A DNA stretch of 64,000 nucleotides from Oegoconia quadripuncta (lineage: Eukaryota; Arthropoda; Insecta; Lepidoptera; Autostichidae): assembly GCA_949316235.1 (NCBI GenBank), contig OX438749.1, positions 11,054,914 through 11,118,913 on the forward strand, written 5' to 3'. The position numbers and the translations under genes were made by a program. The notes below the pieces were generated by a model. It saw nothing but the letters and a program-made list of their open reading frames with translations. It was not told the DNA's origin and made no database searches. Positions 41,921 through 52,616 of this stretch are shown here, in pieces (position 1 is the first letter of the stretch; each line of letters starts with the position of its first letter).

Positions 41921-43639
41921 ACTACGAAGATATGAATTAACTCAGCTTCTTACTTTGAGGTTCAGAAACTTGATTGGAGACATCGAAGTAATTACTCTGT
42001 CCTGCAATCATTATTGCAGTTACGTAGGCCCCCCCCTACTCAGCACCCCATTAGCTCCCTTTGATCATGTAGGTAGGTTAACATCTACTAATTTATTCAA
42101 TTTAAGCCCTCCAACTTGTCTCACCGTTTCAATAACGGGCAGAACATTTAATTAGTTTGAAATTATTTCACTTTTAAGGTTCCACCTTCGGTCTCATCTT
42201 CACTTAACATCAGGTATAATAGAGGTCAAGTGCTAAACCCTTGTGCATATAAATAAGCTCTATATTAAAAATACTTTAATAAACAAGCTGTTATTGCTCT
42301 ATCATGATTACCACACCTTATAATAGTACAAACACGAATAACTTGAAGTCCATCAACAAGTTTCAGTGGCAACCTTCTGGCTCCATCTTCAGATCCTCGT
42401 CATCATAATGGAAAGTGCTTATGGAATCATAACATACTGGCCCAAATTCAACTTTCTTGCCATTTATACATTCAGGGAGTTTCAGTCTCTACATCCCGGC
42501 TCTATCATCAGATCAGCTCGATGATACCATAATTTTATATTGTCACCAAATTTATATAAATTTACCTAATTTCAGCTTACCAGCAAGCGGTTGAATAATG
42601 CTTTCGAAATTTTTAAACGGACAAGTTACATACGAACATTGCAAACTACATAAAAGCTTGTAAAAGAGTTCCAGTAGGTACTTATTCAAATAACGAATTA
42701 AGTGGCTTTGAGTATGAGTTTTGGTGACCGCTGCTCTTCTTATTGGCCAAGTTGATAATGTGTTTAATGTGACCAATAGCGAATTGTGTGATGATGATGA
42801 TTTCATTTTTTTTATTTTATTATTATCTCTTAAGTACTGTATTTTCTTAGTTTAGTAATAACTTTTGTGTATTTGTAAACTGATGTCTTAATGTCTACAT
42901 ATTTATAGTAACAGACTCGTCAGTATATAAGTTACAGTTCGATATGATAATGGTTTCTTTTCCAGGCTATCGCCATCTCTCTCCTTCACTATCACTTCTC
43001 ATGTCACAGAATATTTGTCATTCTCATTTTGTAAATATGAGTAATCAAAATGATTGTGCTTCGACTGTTTTTTTTTATTTCTCTGTGCAATATAGAATAA
43101 AGAAACAGAACATTTTTTTTGATTATTAATTTCTTCAAAATGAGAATTGTAAGAACAACCCTAACGTCCTTTACTTGGGAACCTAAAAAATCACCGCTGC
43201 TTTAAAATTCGTTACAAGGAAGGCTCGCTAATGTAAGGTACGGGTAGGCCTTTCACGCCGTCCGAACAAATGCCGGTCATTTAGTCCACCCTTTCAGCCC
43301 TTTATAGGGCTCTAGTTACGTACACTCAAAAGCTCTTTAGAAGATTATTCAAAAACCTTTACATCGTAAATGTAAAGAAACAAGTTATTGAAGTTAAAAA
43401 TTTAATTAAATCTATCAAGTAGCTCTGTGGTAAAGCGATAGCTCTGAAATATTGAAATTTCAATGAGCTGCATTGATATAATAATCTTTAATGACAGGGT
43501 TCGAGCAATGTTAAGGGAAATACGTCCAGTAAGTATCTAACGTGCTACATAAATAATGAAGTATTGAGGTTTTTGCTACTAAACAACGATAAGAACATTA
43601 ATTACAGGAATGATGCAATAATTATTTTTACAATTACTT
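41921..43639. other. intergenic DNA with repeat scraps
   Basis: At 42178-42250 lies a short type C SINE tail (ACCTTCGGTCTCATCTTCAC). At about 43417-43510 a weak tRNA-like pair of boxes (AGCTCTGTGGTAAAGCG; GGGTTCGAGC) hints at a decayed SINE. No gene seen. Confidence 0.4.
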
Positions 43640-43975
43640 TACTTACCTTACATTTTGTCTCTGTTTATAAGTCACTATGATGTGATGTTTCCGACCGATT
43701 TCGGCTATGGCGATCACTTCGACTCCTAGAGTTGGTTTGGCGTTGGTGTGCCCGAAGATGGCTAATGTAGGCGTGAACTCAGGTGCAAATGTGGGCACAT
43801 AAGCACACATCCCAGTAGTGATAAGGAATGACAGCGAATGGACGGGTTTTCAGCTCGTCGCGTTTAGCGTCGAGGTCAGCTTTACGCTGCTCCTCGATAT
43901 GACTGACTCCTCGAATGTTCCCTCTGTTCCTCGTTACCCTATAAGTCACTACATTCAATATTTCATACATTTAAA
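43640..43975 (-). mobile_element. retroelement-like remnant with C2H2-type motif
   Basis: The - strand encodes YRVTRNRGNIRGVSHIEEQR and, after an in-frame stop, VHAYISHLRAHQRQ. With the upstream CLCAHIC this looks like a zinc-finger end of a non-LTR polyprotein. The assignment rests on the motif and on the broken frame. Confidence 0.45.
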
Positions 43976-45300
43976 GAGAAATTAGTTATGAATTTACAAT
44001 ACCTCTCCGTTATATTAATTCCATGTTTTGCAATACATGAAATGAAATCGGAGCCAGACATATGTTTTAGATGTATTTATTAAATTCTGCATTTAACAGC
44101 AGAACACAATGCGACCTAATCACTAAAAAACAACATTCCAGACAGCCTACGGCTATGGGAAATTTGTATATCGAATAAACAGGTAGAGTGCACGATAATT
44201 AATTAAGATATAATTATAGATAAGAATGTATAAATATTTTAATAATATGCCATACTAAATAAAAATATTATATACAAGAACAAAAAGTCTAGATAGATAA
44301 TCAACCAATATTCATGAGGGAGTTAGGAAAAAGAAAAATAAGTAATGATCTCTGACTTGAGAATTGAAAATATTTCAAGATTGAGTATTTCTTATAAATT
44401 CCAACAGCGAGCTCCATAGACGAGTGGTGCAATCTGAAGGATTCGGTGTAGAATTTTGTTAAATTAGGATGCATGTAGAGACGAAGATTCGAACGTCATA
44501 CGAATCAATACAATACGAACGGATAGTTCAGTTTAGACGGATGACAGCGCTTTCAGAGCAATCCACAAAGACTAAAAAAGTTCTTTTATAAGTTGACGGT
44601 CAATTATGCAATTCGTATAAGTCAACTGATGACTTGGCGGCGCGGGGCGGCCGCCATTTCCTGCGTGCACCCCTCTCGTCCAGTCACATTAGATATTTAT
44701 TATATTCATAGACTTATAATAAATAGTAGCAGACGAAAACATTAATATAAATACGCAAGAGGCGACAGTTGACTATGCAGCTTAGTAAACTACATGCCCT
44801 TTTTAACCGACTTCAATCAAAAAAAGAGGAGGTTCTATGTTCGGCTGTATGTATATTTTTAATTATTGCTTGTTTCCAAAAAAAAATACTTATGTGGTAT
44901 GAACAAATTCATAATCTGATAAGCTAGGCAAAATAACCATTTTCTAGACTTTTAGCTTATGCTAAAATTATATGTAGCCTATTCTTTTGTATGGAAATTT
45001 GCTACGCTATTATCATTATGTTTCTAATATTGTAAGTCTGGCATTCTAAAATTCCTTTAGTCCCAGTCGTGTTAAAATTAAAATTGAATGGAATTACGAA
45101 TTACATCCCTAAAATATCCACTTATCACCAAACGCTGTGCGGTATCGATACCTAAAAAATATAGAATCAACCCATCCCTTCTCGTGGATGATGTAAAAAA
45201 AACGTATATAGGTTTGCACGTTGTGTAAGTGATGGCCCACTTCCTGGCACGTGTGCATTTCAGTATATTTCGTAATCAGATCAAGCAATAAACTCCTTCT
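43976..45300. other. unassigned intergenic DNA
   Basis: A phrase near 44805-44850 (TTAACCGACTTCAATCAAAA) is a familiar dispersed lepidopteran repeat start. A GC-rich patch lies at 44637-44690. No gene seen. Confidence 0.35.
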
Positions 45301-45372
45301 ATGGGGAACACCCAAACATTAATGTTTGGGATATCGCTGACCACCCCACTTGGAATAAATGTCGTGAGGTTA
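45301..45372 (-). repeat. dispersed repeat E, end fragment
   Basis: CACCCAAACATTAATGTTTG and GACCACCCCACTTGGAATAA are the inverted start of repeat E, including its small CCAAACATTAATGTTTGG hairpin. Confidence 0.7.
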
Positions 45373-45426
45373 TGTGTGCACGCAAGTATATTTTCTCGAA
45401 CGTGCTGTAATCGTCAAAGCCTTGAT

Positions 45427-45840
45427 TCATCATCATCATCATATCAGCCGAAAGACATCCACTGCTGGACAAAGGTCTCCCCCGAAGATCTCCACAACGA
45501 TCGGTCCTACGCTGCCCGCATCCAGCAACTTTGCGTGATCTAAAGATCTAAAGATTTGGTAAACCAAATCGTCGGTAAACCTTGTGGGGGGCCTTCCGTT
45601 GTCTTCCGGTGCGTGGTCGCGACTGGAGAACTTAGTTTGGCAATTTGGCAATTTTTCGGGCTATATCGGTCACCTTGGTTCTCCTGCGGATCTCCTCATT
45701 TATGATTCGATCCCGCAGGAAGACTCCAAGCATAGCTCCATTGCCCCTTGAGTGATCTTGAGCCTTCTCATGAGGCCCACAGTGAGCGACCACGTTTCCG
45801 CTCCATATGTCACCACTGGCAACACTAAAAACCGGACTGT
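45427..45840 (-). mobile_element. RTE-clade 3' fragment, decayed
   Basis: Begins at left with a CAT repeat and GCCGAAAGACATCCACTGC, the inverted RTE end. The - strand retains pieces of the C-terminus (SLDHAKLLDAG; RPPTRFTDDLV) and, further right, a block resembling the VTYGAETWSLT region. Frames are broken. Confidence 0.82.
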
Positions 45841-46342
45841 AAATTTAAGGATTGAGAATTGTTTTGAGACAATATTGAAATATCTACTCTAGGTATTACT
45901 CCCAATATCTTATAAAATGTTTCAATAATTTAGGTAGATAATGGAATGGAGTATTTTATTATAACCCGTGTTTAACAAGATAAAGTTGTGACAATAAAAT
46001 ATCTCTCCTTTTATGGATCGTAAATTTAAATTAAGCAATTAATTACGCTGATACTGAGACATTATTTATCAGTAACATTAAATTTATTATTCAATGTGAA
46101 ATACAATCAGTTACCTACTTTGGTTTACGTTATGACTAGATTATATGACAAATTATTATAAAATAAAATATTCACTCAAACTCAACTTTTCACTCAAATT
46201 TATTCTATTTTTAAACAAAGCTATAAAATATTGTTGGTTCTAATAAAATGTAGTACAACAACCTAGCATAATATCCTAGTTTAGCCAAAAATAGAATTGA
46301 GAAATACCTAAACATGGATTAAAAAGACTTTGTTACATCCTG

Positions 46343-46684
46343 TATAGGCGGTATAGTGACATCTATTTGCCATCCTTCATAGGAGAGACTAAATATTTGT
46401 CATGCATAAAATTACATCTGAAAAAGTATGATGCACTACACATTTTGTTTGAACAGCTTGTAGAGCAGACTATTTAATAATAATTATTATTTAATAATTT
46501 AAATAGTACAGAAGAATGTGACTAATTAATTATTCAAAGATTTCTCTCAATATGTAAAGATAATAATATGTTCGACCAAAATTTGTAAAGCTTCATAATT
46601 TTTCAGAATAATTTCATACATGACAAATATTTTGTCTGTACTATGTAGGATGGCAAACAGTTATGTCACTACACCGCATATACC
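46343..46684. mobile_element. foldback MITE, about 340 bases
   Basis: The left arm TAGGCGGTATAGTGACATCT... pairs with the right arm ...GTTATGTCACTACACCGCAT over about 90 bases with scattered mismatches (TTTGCCATCC and AATATTTGTCATG recur inverted). The ends lie next to TATA, consistent with a TA-type target. It lies about 1.2 kb beyond the 3' end of DNAI2. Confidence 0.8.
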
Positions 46685-47885
46685 GGATATAAAAATAGTA
46701 CTTTTAATTCTTATACCACGTACAGTGATAAGTAGGTACACGTTACTTGGTACGTTTTATAGAATCCAGACATTTTGTTTAGTTAGTTTTTAAAAAAGTA
46801 GGTATTTCCCGTGATTTATATAAAAGTACTTTTTAGCAATTTTTTTTTTAATTTGTACTTTTTTCTAATACTTGTTTGTACTTTTTTGGGTTCTACTGAA
46901 ATGTGCAAGTTCCTCGTTAACACTAATTATACTTAAATTTACACCACGTATAATCAAATAACATTGTATTAATAATTATAAATAGCCATAATGTTAGAAT
47001 AGATTTCAGCACCAGTCGTATCAAAATAAAATGTCCACATTATGAATCGGTTTTCGCAATGTATTGCAATTTTCGATTATTGTTAGTGAAAACACGAAAG
47101 CTTTCTCATATATAGGAAGTCTATCCTCAAAAGTCGTTCTTACATTCCGACTCCATTGCACTACAATAGGTATTCCAATATAAATTTATATCTCCGATTC
47201 CACTGCATTCCGCTGGAGATACGTATCGGTTGTGAGGTCGTGCGGAAAAATATTTTCCGTCTCTTGAAAATACGCCGCAATATACTCAACATATTAAAGA
47301 AAGATAAACACAATTATCTACCTACCATCAATAATAAATATATTGAAAATCTAATTCATGTCTTATTTCGGTGACACTTTAAATGCTCATAATTATAGAT
47401 GTTGGTAGGTACATCCTGCAATTGAAATGGAGAGGGACTCTGCTGAACAGCGTGGTCAAAATAAACTTAGTTCACAAACTTAAAACGACTCTAACAGTAA
47501 GGAAAAAAACTAAAATATAGTTAAATCTTAAACAAACTTAAATGGACACATACACCAATTTACCTACCTACCGTGCCTACCTAGTAAAAATCTTTTTTGC
47601 AACATTCCATAATGAGAATTACTATGTAGTAGTAATCTGGACGATGGCGATCCCAGCTTAGTCCCTCATTTCTTTTGAATATCAGATCCACTACAACGAT
47701 AAAAAAGAAGAAAAATAAGTAACTAAATAGTTGAACCATAAACATAAACATTACGCTTTATATATACTCAAAATCTTAAATAGTGTACCTAATTAACTGC
47801 GCAAGGACGAAGTGACCTCCAAATTATTGCTCTTATTGCTGAAAAGTACATTGCCAGAATAAAGCAAGAATTTCAAATCTACATT
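46685..47885. other. 3' flank of DNAI2
   Basis: No second gene was recognised. No AATAAA is present on the - strand in the first 200 bases after the DNAI2 stop, so its 3' end is not placed. Confidence 0.4.
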
Positions 47886-49631
47886 TTAACGCTTTCGCAT
47901 TTGCGTGCCAGATTTTTGTGTAGTAACTCCAGCGGCTCGCATTTCATCTAAAACTGCTTTTTTGTATTCTTCTTCAGCGGTTTTGATAAGAGCTTCCTCA
48001 TCTATAACTACTTCTTCAACAACTTCAGTCTCCTCATCAACTCTCTGTTTGAGGCGAATTTCTTTTATACGCGCTTCAAGAATATGTTCTCGTCGGTTTT
48101 CACGGTCGTAACTCTGTAACATCAGTTGTTTGTCTTTTTCACCAGAAAATACTAAGTTATCAGACAATTGTAATAGATGCGTTGAACCTCCTTTATCTCC
48201 AATTGCAATAAATCGACCTTCTTCTTGTGGTAACAGTTTTAATAGTGGCACCTTTGCAACAGCATGAGTGACCAAAGGTTCGCGATATTTACGCAACAAG
48301 TCCCAGTAGCGTAATTTGCCGTCGGCACTAATACACATGTAACCAGAAAATCTTTCAGGGGCCCATGCAACGTCATTTACTTGAGAACGTCGTGCTGTTC
48401 CACTTATTATGGGGGACGTAAGTACATCATCACTCCAAATATTAACTCTCCAGTCGCCACAGGTGATAAACACTTTTGACGATACTGGACTACGATGAAC
48501 CGCTTTAACGGGACCATAGTGAGCATAGAATATACTACTCATTATTTCCTGCTGAGATTTACCTTTGCGGTTGACATTGACTACTAGACCTGTATCAGTT
48601 CCACATAGGAATCTAGTAGGAAATGATTTATCATATTGCAATGCGGACACGGGATGTGCGTTCCCTAAATTTGGTTGTTCTCCAGGCGGAATACGCACAG
48701 ACATAGGTAGTGTCTCAAGAGGCTGGGATATATCGCGAACATCCCACCACATGCATTGTCCGTCAGTTGAACCACTGAAAAACTCGTTATTCAAACGAGA
48801 ATTGATATACACAAGAGCGTTTACTGGGTCACGATGAGCTAAATGAATTGGACATATTGCTACTGGGTCATGATAAACAACACTTTTAAAACGAAGATCA
48901 AATATGCACACCCTACCATCTTCAAGCCCTGCTACTACAATATCGGGACTAGCTGGAGAACAGACTAGTTTCCAGCAAGGAGTCGGAGGATCAAAACTAA
49001 CTACTGGTATATTAGGATTCTCTAAGTTCCACACATCACAGTAATAATATACATTATGAGGTTTCACATTTGGCTGGGGAAAAGTTGTGTCGCAATACGA
49101 AACGATTAGCTTTGGATCATCTTCACATGTCCAAGCTAACGATGATACTGGACGTTTCTTTTCATCTCTAAATATATTTTTAAGCACAACAGATGATTTC
49201 TCAACGGCACTCTCTTCCGGCATTCCTCTAAAATACATTTGATACATCTCTATTGCATTGTTTTGTTTGATGTAATGCACGAATTTAGGGTATTTATGTA
49301 AAATAGCATCAACATAAGCGTCGTCGCGTTCTATGCGGCGGCGATATCGGGTCGTCGTCTCCTCGTCTAAGTAATTTATTTCTTTAGCCCAACCGCCCTC
49401 AACGTGGTTCATTCCATCCATTTTAGTAGGAATAATTTTTGTATTAACGTAGTGTTCAGACTGAGATGTAGAAACTTGACAATCTCGGGTCACTGGGTTT
49501 CTTAAGCCAAATTTCTTTTGTATTTCAACATCAGATTCAATTGAGTCTATCATTTCGACAGGAGTCTCAGAAAACATAGGCTGCCTTCCAAAACTGTCGC
49601 GCTTTTTCGAATAACAGTAAGTGATATCCAT
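47886..49631 (-). CDS. DNAI2: axonemal dynein intermediate chain 2 (WD-repeat), single exon
   Basis: This is an intermediate chain of the outer dynein arm. It helps hold the heavy chains together and fix the arm to the doublet microtubule in motile cilia and flagella. The 581-residue frame is uninterrupted and close to the family's usual length of about 600. The N-terminus (MDITYCYSKKRDSFGRQP), the NHVEGGW block near residue 75 and IKQNNAIEMYQMYF near residue 122 are family hallmarks. WD repeats follow from about residue 160 to 480, with FFSGSTDGQCMWWDVRD, FITCGDWRVNIWSDD and CISADGKLRYWDLLRK. The C-terminus is a charged helix (REHILEARIKEIRLKQRVDE) with an acidic run and a basic end. The ATG is preceded by AAAG and no in-frame extension is seen. 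No intron interrupts the frame; introns confined to the UTRs cannot be excluded. It lies 23.5 kb from ODAD4, in convergent orientation. Confidence 0.95.
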   Translation of the reverse strand: MDITYCYSKKRDSFGRQPMFSETPVEMIDSIESDVEIQKKFGLRNPVTRDCQVSTSQSEHYVNTKIIPTKMDGMNHVEGGWAKEINYLDEETTTRYRRRIERDDAYVDAILHKYPKFVHYIKQNNAIEMYQMYFRGMPEESAVEKSSVVLKNIFRDEKKRPVSSLAWTCEDDPKLIVSYCDTTFPQPNVKPHNVYYYCDVWNLENPNIPVVSFDPPTPCWKLVCSPASPDIVVAGLEDGRVCIFDLRFKSVVYHDPVAICPIHLAHRDPVNALVYINSRLNNEFFSGSTDGQCMWWDVRDISQPLETLPMSVRIPPGEQPNLGNAHPVSALQYDKSFPTRFLCGTDTGLVVNVNRKGKSQQEIMSSIFYAHYGPVKAVHRSPVSSKVFITCGDWRVNIWSDDVLTSPIISGTARRSQVNDVAWAPERFSGYMCISADGKLRYWDLLRKYREPLVTHAVAKVPLLKLLPQEEGRFIAIGDKGGSTHLLQLSDNLVFSGEKDKQLMLQSYDRENRREHILEARIKEIRLKQRVDEETEVVEEVVIDEEALIKTAEEEYKKAVLDEMRAAGVTTQKSGTQMRKR

Positions 49632-49882
49632 CTTTATTAAAATGTATTCTCTTTCGCTACTCGAAAACCTGTAGTATTATTATAATTGCTATTCTATCAC
49701 TCTTAGATTATATTATTTATGTAGGTACTGAATACCGAAATCACTACATAAATTCTGTTCACTGACAGAAGAAAATCTCCTGTCAATGGTGAAGGACAGC
49801 CTAGAAAAAGATAAATTATTTTTATATTTATTCCAAATTAAGAAATTTGAGTTGAGGTTGAGTAAGAATATTTTTTTATTGA
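49632..49882. promoter_or_regulatory. presumed DNAI2 promoter and 5' UTR region
   Basis: Upstream of the DNAI2 start on its strand and bounded by a SINE at 49883. A compact promoter is inferred from position only; no motif was assigned. Confidence 0.3.
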
Positions 49883-50150
49883 GGACCTGTTTGGTGTAGT
49901 GGTTAGAAACTCTGACTGCTATACCAAAAGGTCGCGGGTTCAAATCCCGCTAGGGACATATGTTTGTATGATGAATACAGATTTGTGTTCCCGAGTTATG
50001 GATGTTTTTCCATTATATATGTATTTATTTACAAAAAAAATGTATTTGTGTAGTTTATCAAAATCCATAATACAGGCCTATTTGCTTAGTGTCGAACTAG
50101 ATAGCGCTATGTGTATGTGCAAAGATATTTATTTATTATTTATAAAATGA
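49883..50150 (+). repeat. tRNA-derived SINE, type B
   Basis: Head GACCTGTTTGGTGTAGTGG, B box GGTTCAAATCC, body phrase CCGAGTTATGGATG, tail TATTTATTATTTAT. Lies just upstream of DNAI2. Confidence 0.85.
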
Positions 50151-50755
50151 CAATAGTCATTTACTGATATAAATAATTCGTTTACTTACAACCATTTTGT
50201 ACTATAAATATTGTTTGTGAGAGACACAGAACAAATAAAATAAGCCTTTTATTTTCTGTGGCGAGAGCTATTTATAAACCGACAAACTCCAAATCATAAA
50301 ACATTCATTACTATACATTAGATTCCACTGATTTCACGAATGGCAGAGACGTGTCTGGTGTCATTTACCATAGGTAATTCTTCTTTTCACCTTTTCCATA
50401 AAAGAAATCTAGTGAATCGACCTCTTGGGAAATTTCTTTCGTGGAACCGCAAAGAAGTTTCGCACCGTTTTATGTCCGGAAGTAATTCAAGGAAATTATC
50501 TAGTCTGCGGCAGGTCGTAAACTAGTACTTTGCTCGTAAAAGCCCGAACTCACTTTAGCGTGGTAATTGAATACACTAGGCCGTTTACATTGTAGAGCGA
50601 GTGTCGCACAATTTGGGAAATACGAGCTAACGTAACGGTTGCGCTGTGACAGTGTATATTCGTCAGACAAGTAGACGCCGTCGTTGATACCCATCTATTG
50701 CTAGTGCTAACGTCGCTCATTCTGTTTGGTGTTTATTGTATCAAGTGACAAGAAA

Positions 50756-52427
50756 ATGAGGGGAGTGCTTGTAAGCTTTCTGTTAGTGCAAATAACAATT
50801 GAAGTACAAAATTGTCGTATAACAAATTTACGAACTGCGTGATTTATATTCCAAAATCTACTAGGTTTCATAACAGAATCAATAGGGATACTTACATTCA
50901 TAACACAGCGAATCATAAACCCGTGTTAGTAGTGAGGACCACCATAAATCTGTTATTGCCAAATCGTGTCGTGTTGAAATGATAGTTAGGACTGAATTGG
51001 GTTGAATGTTATAATTAACTATGCTATGTTAATACATAGCAAGTGGAGGTGTAATGGGTGCAGAACTAATAATAAATACATGACGTCACAGCCATGGCCC
51101 TTTATCTCAAATGGGATGGTCAGAGAAAGGGCGACGAGCTCATCGCCGTTGGAAAACATAAGTTTTTTTTTACCTGTTTTATTGATTTTCCAACAAATAT
51201 TGAAACTTATACATGGTTTTAATCATTATTATTCAATCAATGATGAGTATTACGATTTATACGTCTTTACATGTTTTTTTTGGTTTAAAGTCAGTTACCT
51301 TTTACGACACCCAAGGGAAGAGACGGGATTGGTTCAATTCTTTTTACGCGCCAGTAACCACATTCCTGAACAGTACAAATAAAAGTTATAAATTTGCCAG
51401 TATATACAGTACCTAAGATTTTTGGATGAGGTTATTTAAAAAATTTTCTTCTACAAATTTACGTTTTTTATGCATAAAGTGCTTAATCTCAATTACACAT
51501 TAAGTGAAGCCGAGGCCGAAGGTGATAGCACGATCACCCAGAACACCCAACATTGATTATGAAAACTGTCCTATTCTTGTTGCCGTTAACTTATTTGGGA
51601 AATTGTCTATCTTATCTCAAACGCTGGTACACATCAATGCTCTCAACATTGCTGCTTCAGTGCAAACTTAGAGAAGATGATAATCCATCACCATCCTCTC
51701 CCCCAATCGATACCTCGACCTCAGGGTTCAATTTAGAGAACACAGGAATACTCATATTTGGCGTACACTCTTGTTCTAATGAAAATATTTCATTATCCCC
51801 GAACAAACATCCGAGCCGTTTCTTGCCGAGGTAATTTTCTTTGTTCCCCGATCCCCCGCAACTTTCGTTAGTGCTATGTGGATTGTTGACTTTGTAGTTA
51901 CGCCATGTGTGAACCGAATGTAGGTTACATTATACGAAATTGCTGGCAATGCGGATTGGAAATAAAAATATAATATTTCGTCTGTGTTGTTTGGAAGTCA
52001 GGTACATTATTTTTGTTTCTACATTTCTTGTCTCCGTTTCCTATAAATTACCATACTTACTGAAACAGGAACTTTATTTTGTTTGTGTCTGATCGGTTAG
52101 CTACTGGGAAATATAGTTTCTACGCCATAGTAAGAAACATTCCAAAGCACTTGACTGTCTGTTATGAATATTTATATTCATTATGTAAATATTCAAGCAA
52201 GTATATTTATATCGTATCCTTTTCCATTTCAGGTAAAAGCTTTTCCTAATATTCGTGGCTCAAATATGTTATTGCTGGAAGCGGGTAAATGTTTTGCTAT
52301 CGCTCACACGGCGGCCCCTGCATATGTATACGATGCCTATAGAAACCATACTTCACCCGAAAAGTACCAGCCGTCTCTTAGTCCAATAAATCATAATAAA
52401 AGATCGCTTTACGTCATAAAAATGTAA
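50756..52427 (+). CDS. putative small secreted peptide, two exons (tentative)
   Basis: I do not recognise the family. Exon 1 (50756-50803) has an ATG in good context and encodes MRGVLVSFLLVQITIE, which looks like a signal peptide. Exon 2 (52233-52427) follows a canonical acceptor (TCCTTTTCCATTTCAG) and encodes VKAFPNIRGSNMLLLEAGKC and on to a stop. Joined in phase 0 they give 80 residues, so the mature peptide would be about 60. A dibasic Lys-Arg lies eight residues from the C-terminus. An AATAAA at 52611 supports a terminal exon. Weak points: the exon 1 donor (GAA|GTACAA) is poor, an earlier GTAAGC at 50771 also exists, and an unseen middle exon is possible. Alternatively, exon 2 may be read from an ATG at 52164 as one 87-residue frame. 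Confidence 0.42.
50804..52232. other. presumed intron of the small secreted gene, with repeat scraps
   Basis: It contains pieces of dispersed repeat E (51075-51135, AAATGGGATGGTCAGAGA, and 51290-51400) and a decayed inverted type C SINE (51467-51680, with TAAGTGAAGCCGAGGCCGAAGG). Confidence 0.5.
51467..51680 (-). repeat. SINE type C, decayed
   Basis: Tail phrase TTAAGTGAAGCCGAGGCCGA, body TGTCTATCTTATCTCAAACG and CAACATTGCTGCTTC. Head missing. Confidence 0.65.
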
Positions 52428-52610
52428 GCTCGAATACAGCCGATATCCAAATTAATCTGATAAAAGGAAATTCGACACCAGACAGACACCGAACAAATAT
52501 TTGCTTTTGCATTTTAAGTTAATTCTGAAATGTCTATACTTGATTATTGTTTTTATTAATTCGTTTAAGCATTTACATTATGTTGTATGTATATAGATAA
52601 CGTGCTGTTA

Positions 52611-52616
52611 AATAAA
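52611..52616 (+). promoter_or_regulatory. poly(A) signal AATAAA
   Basis: About 185 bases after the stop of the putative small secreted gene. Confidence 0.5.

Noticed and set aside
47156..47374. 72-residue + strand frame
   Set aside because: AT-driven Ile/Asn/Lys-rich frame lying beyond the DNAI2 3' end, with no supporting signal.
47905..48837. Open frames on the + strand over DNAI2
   Set aside because: Antisense shadows of the DNAI2 coding sequence without domain features.
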